A stretch of DNA of 37,596 nucleotides from Actinomyces sp. (GTDB lineage: Bacteria > Actinomycetota > Actinomycetes > Actinomycetales > Actinomycetaceae): NCBI RefSeq assembly GCF_030530635.1, contig NZ_JAUMUL010000031.1, forward strand, positions 1-37,596, read 5' to 3'. The first letter of the stretch is position 1. Every line of letters begins with the position of its first letter. The position numbers and the translations under genes are program-made. Under the pieces are notes generated by a model, which had not been told where the DNA came from, ran no database searches, and was given only the letters and a program-made list of their open reading frames with translations. Positions 31,527 through 37,596 of the stretch are shown piece by piece.

Positions 31527-34135
31527 CCGCGCAGATACGTCCGCTCCTGGCGTTCAACCCTCCACACGTGCCTGAAGGCGGCAGGGTCAAGCCAAAGGGT
31601 CGCCCGCTCCCGAAAGTCGCGGGTCCCGGAGGCAAGCGCCAGGGTGAACGGCTGGGGCCCAAGTTCACAGAACTTGTTGACGCCTTCGCCGCTCAACGGG
31701 TTGAGGCAGGGACGGATACGCCAACAGAGGTGGATCCCTCACTGGTCATCGTGCTCGACCTGGCGGGCTCAGTCCAGGACTTCCACAGGGCCGTGGAAAG
31801 AATCGAAGGTCTGGAGTTTCTCGCGGAGATGCTTGGAGAGGACTCCGAGCCCGACGACGACTTCCATATGGAGGACAGCAAGAAGGGACGTACGGACAAG
31901 CCGGTTCCGCACTCGCTCTACCTCGCGATGACGAACGCGAAGGCCGTCGACCAGCTGATCAGCCTGTTCAAGCGTTGGCAGGACGATCCCAATATCAAGT
32001 TGGAACACGGTCTGAGCAAGTTCAAGGACGCCTTCGCTCAACTCGCAGACGTTCGCCGCTGGGGCCCTGAGGATCGCATCCGGGAGACCGGTCTCCTCCG
32101 TCACTGGCAGGAGACGCTCGCCGTGGTAGGCCAGTCCTCCAGCCCGGTGCGTGCAGAAGTCGAGTTGTGGTACCACCGCGACCGCGGGCGGAGGTCAGAT
32201 GCCGAGCGCACAATCATACAGATCTTGAGCGACTGCGGCGGGAGAGTCGTCAACCGTGCGCGGATCGAGGAGATCGGCTATCACGCCCTCCTCGTAGAGC
32301 TCCCGCGCCAGCAGGTCGAGGACGTCGTGCGACGAGGCGCGCAGGCGATCCGGTTGCTCAGGGCGGAAGAGGTCATGTTTGTCAGCCCTTTCAAACCTAT
32401 GAGCGTCGTCGCACCTCATCCCTCACAGACCAGCTCCACTTCTTTCCCCATCGGTCACCCCAGCCAAAGCAAGCCTCGGATCGCCCTTTTTGACGGGCTT
32501 CCCGTGCAGAACCACGATGCGTTAGCGGGCAGGATCCTCATCGATGACGCGGACGGCGTCGAGGGCGACTACCCGGTCTCCGCGCGCTCGCACGGCACGG
32601 CGATGGCATCCCTCATCATCCATGGTGATCTGTCAGCGCCGGGTGAGCCGCTGGAGCGGCCGCTCTACGTCCGCCCGATCATGCAACCTAAAGAGTGGAA
32701 GCCCGGGGAGTACGCTGAACGAGTCCTACCGGACACCCTGCTCGTGGACCTCCTTCACCGTGCTGTCAGGCGCCTCTTCGTGGGAGAGTCTGGACGGCCG
32801 GCGTGGGCGCCGAGTGTTCGCATCATCAACCTGTCCATCGGAGATCGGGACAGGCCCCTCATCAGGCGGATGAGTCCGGTCGGCCGTCTTCTGGACTGGC
32901 TCGCACTGAAGTACAACATCCTCTTCGTCGTGAGCGCTGGCAACCACGCCGGCCCGATCCGCGTTCCCAGCACCGCCGCCAGGGATGCTAACAGCGCGCA
33001 GGAGGCGGCCAGCCAGGCAGTCTTCTCCTCTGAGCTGCTACGCGGGATCTATCCGCCCGGGGACGCGATGAACGCGATCACGGTCGGAGCAGTCCACGCC
33101 GACGCCGCAGATGAGGTCGCCCCTTCTTCGACGGCCTGGGACCTGACGCGCCCAGACTCTCCTGCGCTCTACTCCGCAACCGGTCCTGGCGTCTCCCGAT
33201 CGATCAAACCCGACCTGTTCCACAACGGCGGGCGGATGCTCTTCCGCCGTCCACTGCCCGGCTCGGAAGAGCACGTCGATCTCTATCGTGCACCTACCCG
33301 CCTCCAGGGCCCGGGAGTTCAGGTCGCCTCCCCAGGAACGTCCGGGGCGACGGACAAGACCATGTTCGACTGCGGTACGAGTCATGCCACCGCACTTGTG
33401 ACGCGGGAGGCGAGCATGCTATTCGACGCCCTGGAAGCCGCTCCCGGCGACACAGAGACACCGAGGTTTCCCGAGAGGGTGTTCCACCCGCTCCTCGTCC
33501 GAGCACTGCTCGCGCATACATGCTCGTGGGGCGACTGGCAGAAGGAGATTGCCCCGCAATCATCGCGCAAGGATCTGACCCCGATCCTCGGGTATGGACG
33601 TCTTGATCCGGATCGATCCAGAGGCGCCGTCAATCGGGCTGTGGTGATCACTGGCAACGAGATCGGCCTCGATGAGCGTCACACGTACGAGCTTCCATTA
33701 CCTTTGTCCCTACGCAGCAAAGCGGAGTGGCACCGGTTCGTCATCACGCTCGCTTACTGGGCGCCGACGACTCGGGGCCTCAACACCTATCGAGCGGCGA
33801 AAGTCTACTTCACGACTCCCGACATGAGGCTTGCTGGCGGAGACCGCGTGGACGCCGACCACCACGCGGTGCGGCGCGGAAGCCTCCAGCACGAGGTCAT
33901 TGACGGGTACAAGGCGATGACCTTCAACGACGGCGATGTCTTCCCGATCCATGTCGAGTGCATGAGGGATGGGCAGAAGAGCGGCCGTATCGAACGCATC
34001 CGCTACGCCCTTGTCGTCTCGATTGAGACAGCGGCCACTACTTCCTCAATAATCTATGACGAGGTTCGCGCGGGTCTCATCCAGATGCACGACCGGGCAG
34101 GCATCCAACAGACCGACCGGGTTCGCGTCAGATAG
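31523..34135 (+). CDS. Large intracellular S8 (subtilisin-like) serine protease paired with AAA ATPase
   Basis: This is an 870-residue protease. Residues 1-315 are an N-terminal extension with no signal peptide and no recognised domain; it may act as a pro- or substrate-binding region. The subtilase core then shows Asp324 (RIALFDGLP), His357 (SARSHGTAMASLI), Asn474 of the oxyanion hole (VVSAGNHAG) and Ser620 (DCGTSHATALV), so the triad is intact. About 690-870 is a C-terminal beta-rich domain. It lacks membrane helices and should be cytoplasmic. The GTG start lies within the ATPase stop codon region (GTGA overlap). It is oriented toward a convergent membrane protein gene 5 bp away. ATPase-S8 pairs occur next to restriction genes in other bacteria, but I know of no settled function for this one. 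Confidence 0.88.
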   Translation: MTAQIRPLLAFNPPHVPEGGRVKPKGRPLPKVAGPGGKRQGERLGPKFTELVDAFAAQRVEAGTDTPTEVDPSLVIVLDLAGSVQDFHRAVERIEGLEFLAEMLGEDSEPDDDFHMEDSKKGRTDKPVPHSLYLAMTNAKAVDQLISLFKRWQDDPNIKLEHGLSKFKDAFAQLADVRRWGPEDRIRETGLLRHWQETLAVVGQSSSPVRAEVELWYHRDRGRRSDAERTIIQILSDCGGRVVNRARIEEIGYHALLVELPRQQVEDVVRRGAQAIRLLRAEEVMFVSPFKPMSVVAPHPSQTSSTSFPIGHPSQSKPRIALFDGLPVQNHDALAGRILIDDADGVEGDYPVSARSHGTAMASLIIHGDLSAPGEPLERPLYVRPIMQPKEWKPGEYAERVLPDTLLVDLLHRAVRRLFVGESGRPAWAPSVRIINLSIGDRDRPLIRRMSPVGRLLDWLALKYNILFVVSAGNHAGPIRVPSTAARDANSAQEAASQAVFSSELLRGIYPPGDAMNAITVGAVHADAADEVAPSSTAWDLTRPDSPALYSATGPGVSRSIKPDLFHNGGRMLFRRPLPGSEEHVDLYRAPTRLQGPGVQVASPGTSGATDKTMFDCGTSHATALVTREASMLFDALEAAPGDTETPRFPERVFHPLLVRALLAHTCSWGDWQKEIAPQSSRKDLTPILGYGRLDPDRSRGAVNRAVVITGNEIGLDERHTYELPLPLSLRSKAEWHRFVITLAYWAPTTRGLNTYRAAKVYFTTPDMRLAGGDRVDADHHAVRRGSLQHEVIDGYKAMTFNDGDVFPIHVECMRDGQKSGRIERIRYALVVSIETAATTSSIIYDEVRAGLIQMHDRAGIQQTDRVRVR

Positions 34136-34140
34136 CGGAT

Positions 34141-35043
34141 CTACTCCTCCGGGAGTCGCAGGATTTCTGCCACCGCCTGGCGGTCTACCAACTGCATCGA
34201 CGAGAGGTCATCCTCATGTACACCGAGCAGTCCCGCGAGGAGCCGTGCAAGCTCGTCATCCGTCTCGGCCTTCTCCAGCAAAGAGGTGATGCAGGCCGCG
34301 ACTTCTTCCGTAGCAAGCCCCTCCAGTGCCTTCCTCCACTCCAGCACAGTGCGATCGCGGTCGTCGATCGCTGCGTTCGACAGTCGGCGTAGTGATGCCG
34401 CGATGGCCGCGGCGTGAACGAGGATATTCAGAAGCTCACGCTGAGCCTCTTCCGTACCAAGGTTCTCACGCACAAGCCTTACGGCATCGGACAAGTCTGC
34501 GGGAGTCATTTCGCTACCGACCACCTCGTCGACCTCCCGCAGCGTCAGTTCCTCTCGATTTTCTTCATCTTGATGTGTCACCTTCTTCCAAAGGCGACCG
34601 ACCGCAGGCCTTCGACGTTCCAGCCACCATGGATGCAAGTGTTTTGTTGCCACATATGTGATAGCAGCCGTTCCAACAGCGGTCACAGCACAGGCAATAA
34701 GCGTTCCCATGTTGCCTTCGTCAACCGTGTCATCTTCGTACGGATCGTCTGCTACCCACTCCGAAGAGTTCACTACCTGGTTCGTGTCATCATCCAACTC
34801 GCCACTGGCGAAGGCCCCCGGCGTCCTCCGCGACTCTGCTAGGTGCGTACCCTCATGGCCCGTTTCCACCCTCCTATACCACTGCTCGCTGAGTTCGACC
34901 TCGTCGCTCACCGTCATCCCGCCCTTCCTTGGGTCCCAAGGATTCTCATCCTCGGCGTCGGCTGGGAACACTGTACGCACGGCGTCGCGGAGACTGCGGC
35001 GTCTCAACCGGGTTGGGTAGTGGGCGTCGCCGTTACGCAACAT
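34141..35043 (-). CDS. Single-pass membrane protein, unknown function, convergent to the subtilase
   Basis: The frame gives 300 residues from the ATG at 35043; it is open further to an ATG at 35091. Neither has a good ribosome binding site. An internal ATG at 34917 has AAGGAAGG 7 nt before it and would give a 258-residue protein. The segment before it has coding-like third-position GC, so the longer form is preferred, with doubt. Numbered from 35043, residues 1-111 are acidic and polar, 113-132 form one membrane helix (TLIACAVTAVGTAAITYV), and the remainder is a helical, Glu/Arg-rich soluble domain. No domain is recognised. Its stop is 5 bp from the protease stop, so it could be a substrate or effector of that system, but this is speculation. 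Confidence 0.7.
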   Translation of the reverse strand: MLRNGDAHYPTRLRRRSLRDAVRTVFPADAEDENPWDPRKGGMTVSDEVELSEQWYRRVETGHEGTHLAESRRTPGAFASGELDDDTNQVVNSSEWVADDPYEDDTVDEGNMGTLIACAVTAVGTAAITYVATKHLHPWWLERRRPAVGRLWKKVTHQDEENREELTLREVDEVVGSEMTPADLSDAVRLVRENLGTEEAQRELLNILVHAAAIAASLRRLSNAAIDDRDRTVLEWRKALEGLATEEVAACITSLLEKAETDDELARLLAGLLGVHEDDLSSMQLVDRQAVAEILRLPEE

Positions 35044-35131
35044 GGCATGCGGTGGCGCGGGCGACCTGCTAGGAGCGCTGGTTCCTGTCATACGGTGCGG
35101 CTACAGTGGAGGAAGCAGGAAGGAGGTCCGC

Positions 35132-35335
35132 ATGTCAGCACCCACGAACAACCTGGTCCGCGTGTTCACAGAGGATGAGCTCAAGGCTCGGAAGACGGAT
35201 GTGGTCGATAAGCTCACGCGTCGCTTCGGCAGTCTTGAGCGCGCGCTTGAGCGCGAGGAGGACTGGGACTACGACGAAGACGAGGCCACCCTCTTCTCCG
35301 AGTACCACGCCGTCACCTTCCTCTTGTCCGACTGA
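35132..35335 (+). CDS. Small acidic protein of a two-gene cassette
   Basis: This is a 67-residue protein with a very good GGAAGGAGGTCC site before its ATG. It is rich in charged residues and predicted helical; the middle (RFGSLERALEREEDWDYDEDEATLF) is strongly acidic. Its stop codon overlaps the start of the next gene (TGATG), so the two are translationally coupled. A small acidic first gene followed by a larger second one is the usual order of antitoxin-toxin pairs, but no toxin domain is recognised. Confidence 0.75.
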   Translation: MSAPTNNLVRVFTEDELKARKTDVVDKLTRRFGSLERALEREEDWDYDEDEATLFSEYHAVTFLLSD

Positions 35336-36078
35336 TGGAGGACTTCTCGGCGCAGGAGCGCCAGACCCACGACTTCGCGGCCCAGACCACCGCCACCGTG
35401 CGCACGGTGTGCCCCGATGCGCCCGATTTCGTCGCTGATGCCGCTACCCACAAGAACGTCTGGAAGGCGACGGTCGCCACCCCCGGAGACAAAGCGGTGG
35501 CGCTGACCGTGGGCGGGAGGCGCCTGCTGAAGTTGAAGGTCCACTACGAGTGCACGGCGTCAGCGCGCCACTCCTTCATGCTCGTCGAGAAGTCGGCCTT
35601 CATCCTGCTGCCTGCAAAAGGCAGTGAACCCCTGGTACGCCTGGAATATCTACGCCACCCGCACTCCGATGTGCCGTGCTGCCACCTCCAGGTCCACGCC
35701 CATCGCGATGACTGGACTTTCGCCATGACCCGCAACGGCGTCGGAAGCGCCAGGCGCGAGGTGGCCCGCCGGGCCAGCGCGGAACGAGCACCGCAATTGT
35801 CCGACATTCATTTTCCCGCGGGCGGTCCGCGACTGCGGCCCACTCTGGAGGACTTCCTGGAGATGCTCATCCATGACCTCGGCGTGGACCACAGTGACGA
35901 CGCCCTAGAAGTCCTCACCAAGCAGCGTGTGGCCTGGCGAGCCGATCAGGTGCGCGCCATGGCGGCCTCGCTTCCCGATGTGGCCGCAGAGGTGCTGCGC
36001 GATGCGGGGTACACGGTGACCGCACCGGACGACAGCAGCGTTCATCCCGACCGGCAGGCCTGGCTCACCCGCTACTGA
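35335..36078 (+). CDS. Unknown protein, second gene of the two-gene cassette
   Basis: This is a 247-residue soluble protein. The N-terminal half has alternating beta-type segments (VALTVGGRRLLKLKVHYEC, VRLEYLRHPHSDVPCCHLQVHAH) with several His and Cys residues that could bind metal (HPHSDVPCCHLQVHAH, residues 107-122). The C-terminal half is helical and ends with a segment typical of many actinobacterial hypothetical proteins (LEDFLEMLIHDLGVD, then DAGYTVTAP). No function is known to me. It starts inside the stop of the small upstream gene. It ends 66 bp before the convergent type ISP fragment; a dyad (GTGCGTC/GACGCAC, 36086-36127) lies in that gap. Confidence 0.7.
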   Translation: MEDFSAQERQTHDFAAQTTATVRTVCPDAPDFVADAATHKNVWKATVATPGDKAVALTVGGRRLLKLKVHYECTASARHSFMLVEKSAFILLPAKGSEPLVRLEYLRHPHSDVPCCHLQVHAHRDDWTFAMTRNGVGSARREVARRASAERAPQLSDIHFPAGGPRLRPTLEDFLEMLIHDLGVDHSDDALEVLTKQRVAWRADQVRAMAASLPDVAAEVLRDAGYTVTAPDDSSVHPDRQAWLTRY

Positions 36079-36144
36079 CCACCGAGTGCGTCGGCTCCCG
36101 CCACAAATCGGCGAGAACATGACGCACCCGCCGGGGGATCGCGG

Positions 36145-37197
36145 TCAGTCGCGCACGTCCAGCGGGGGCAGGGACTTCACGATCTGCTGGGTGCGCACGG
36201 AGACGGTGGTGACGCGGGCGATGAGGTTGAGCAGGTAGCGGGGCTGGGGCCCCGCCATTTCGCCCTGGCCCGCGCCCTCGGCCATCCACTCGTTGGGGTC
36301 GTTGACAATGCCCGAGGCCTTGTCGGTCTTCACCTGGTAGCGGTCGATTAGCCAGTCCAGGCCGCTGCGCGAGCCAAGCAGGTAGTCCTGCGCCGCCTCC
36401 GGGATGCCCGACACGGTCACGTGCTCGTTGTAGACGATGCTGGTCTTGTCGGCGACCGGCTTTCCGTCCACCCGGGTCTTGCCGTAGCGCAGCTTGGTTA
36501 CGTGTAGCAAAGCCAGGTCAATCGCGTCGCGCTCCGCCCACGGCACCTCCTTCCCGTCGAGGGTCAGGGTCAGCTCGCATGGCTCCACGTTCTCGTAGTC
36601 CAGGTGAAGGTCCGCCAGCCCGCGCCCGGCGGTGGCGATGGCGACGAAGTCCGCGCGCGAGGTCACCAGCGGGATGCGCGGCAGGGACTTCTTCAGGTCC
36701 GCGCCGTAGCGGGCTCGGTAGTCGGGCGAGTGCAGCAGCCCGTAGACGTAGTAGAAGACGTCATCCTTGCCGACCGTCGGCCCGTAGGCCTCCCGGTAGG
36801 CACGCAGAGTGGCGTTGGTGATGTTGTCGACCCGGCGGTAGCCGCCAATCACCTCGCCCGCACCCTCACCATCCGGGCTCCCACCATCATTGCCGACGAC
36901 GCCGCTCGCCCCCGCTCCCAGATCGAGCATGCCCGCGTCCCGGACGGGCCGGTCGACCGGCTCCCAGGTCCAGCGTGGAAAGAACTGGCCGTTCTGCCCA
37001 GCTCCAAGAGCTTGGACGTCAACAACCTGACTTGACATCATAAGCGCGAAATCGTTCTTTGCTCCGACACCAAGACAGTAGAACCCCAGATTGTCGTGCG
37101 CCGGCGTGGGGAAGTAGCGGTGCAGGACCGCCGGGAGGTAGATGATCCCATCGGAGGCGTTCAGCCACTGCTTGCAGAAGGGCCAGGGGGTCGGCAA
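36145..37197 (-). pseudogene. C-terminal fragment of a type ISP restriction-modification enzyme
   Basis: About 350 codons survive and the N-terminal nuclease, helicase and methyltransferase domains are absent. The start PFCKQWLNASDG, followed by YFPTPAHDNLGFYCLGVG and KNDFALMM, is characteristic of the target-recognition part of type ISP enzymes (LlaBIII-like). The later YGLLHSPDYRARYGADLKKSLPRIPL matches the same family. The frame is cut near 37190-37200, where insertion-sequence-derived DNA begins. An upstream piece may remain on the far side of the insertion sequence, outside the window. On its own the fragment cannot restrict DNA. Confidence 0.75.
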
Positions 37198-37596
37198 AGT
37201 CGGTGGTGGGTTGTCTGATGTCTGGGGTTTTCGGTGTGTTTGCGGGGGCGCGGCGCGACCCGCCGGTGACGATAGGTGGTGCTAACAATCCCGATACCGG
37301 AGAGGTCGCGCCGCTGTGTCAGCATCCACCACCACGCCCTTGTCGCGCCAGTCCCTGGTGGGGGTGTTCGCCACGGTTCCTGACCCTCGTGGTCGGCGCG
37401 GGCGCCGTCATCGGCTTGATGTGGTGCTGGCTCTGGCGGCGGTGGGGGTGCTGGCCGGCTGCCGGACCCTGCTGGCCGTCTGGGAGCACATAGCCGATCT
37501 GGACCCCGGCGACCTGGCCGAACTCGGCATCAAGGAAGGCCGGCCGCTACCGTCGGAGTCGACTATCCGCCGCGCCCTAGCCGCCCTGGACCCAGG
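37198..37596 (+). mobile_element. ISAs1-family insertion sequence, left end (runs off the window)
   Basis: The junction with the type ISP fragment lies near 37190-37200. The left terminal repeat was not defined. The 119 bp between the junction and the transposase start contain an AGAGGTCGCG site and no other gene. The far end is outside the window. Confidence 0.75.
37316..37596 (+). CDS. ISAs1-family transposase, N-terminal part
   Basis: The frame from the GTG at 37316 is open to the window edge, giving 93 complete codons. It shows the N-terminal associated domain of ISAs1 transposases: LVGVFATVPDPRGRRG, LDVVLALAAVGVLAGCRTLLAVWEH and SESTIRRALAAL. The catalytic DDE domain lies beyond the window. 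GGAGAGG upstream fits as ribosome binding site. Activity cannot be judged. Confidence 0.85.
   Translation, partial: MSASTTTPLSRQSLVGVFATVPDPRGRRGRRHRLDVVLALAAVGVLAGCRTLLAVWEHIADLDPGDLAELGIKEGRPLPSESTIRRALAALDP

Noticed and set aside
36086..36127. Dyad GTGCGTC/GACGCAC considered as a terminator
   Set aside because: The stem is 7 bp with a 28-nt loop and no T-tract, too weak to call.

Overview
The window looks like chromosomal DNA of a high-GC actinobacterium, most likely Actinomycetaceae (Actinomyces or a close relative). This is inferred from strong GC bias at third codon positions, the order class A PBP - rpsF - ssb - rpsR - rplI known from actinobacteria, sugar ABC transporters without their own ATPase, and a WXG100-like secreted-toxin architecture. 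No species was determined.

Layout. (1) 1-4494, minus strand: conserved core with a bifunctional penicillin-binding protein, then rpsF, ssb, rpsR and rplI, ending in a strong hairpin terminator. (2) 4751-7627: an intact P2-type Ca2+-like cation ATPase. (3) 7628-17823: an accessory block holding a WYL regulator, a VOC protein, an NAD-dependent epimerase, a LacI-controlled alpha-glucoside-type ABC operon, a WXG/calpain polymorphic-toxin-like protein and a membrane-anchored protein. The block is bracketed by a 277-bp, about 98% identical direct repeat of the ATPase 3' end (7335-7611 and 17824-18100). It also contains a decayed copy of the 3' end of the MFS gene that lies just beyond the right repeat. 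(4) 18118-26807: an MFS exporter-like gene, then a galactoside-type utilisation cluster (GPH transporter, TetR regulator, GH30, GH42) tied together by a shared palindromic operator, with a cupin relic and a frameshifted alpha/beta hydrolase between. (5) 26930-30279: a small membrane protein, a ribbon-helix-helix-like protein with two palindromes in its promoter, and the serC-serA serine pathway genes. (6) 30471-37596: a defence-island-like segment. It has an AAA ATPase translationally coupled to a large intracellular subtilase behind three 18-bp-spaced iterons, a convergent single-pass membrane protein, an unknown two-gene cassette, a type ISP restriction enzyme fragment and an ISAs1-family insertion sequence that truncates it.

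How the genes work together. The sugar operon has a LacI operator lying on the -35 box of a recognisable promoter, and the LacI gene is the fourth gene of the same operon. The GPH transporter has a near-consensus promoter with a TetR-type palindrome at its transcription start, and a related site lies in front of GH42. This predicts that substrate imported by the GPH carrier is cleaved inside the cell by GH42 and GH30, which lack signal peptides. The AAA-subtilase pair is the best candidate for a poorly described system: an ATP-driven, intracellular protease module in a restriction/IS neighbourhood. The calpain-type toxin candidate is the second.

No tRNA, rRNA or CRISPR array was seen.
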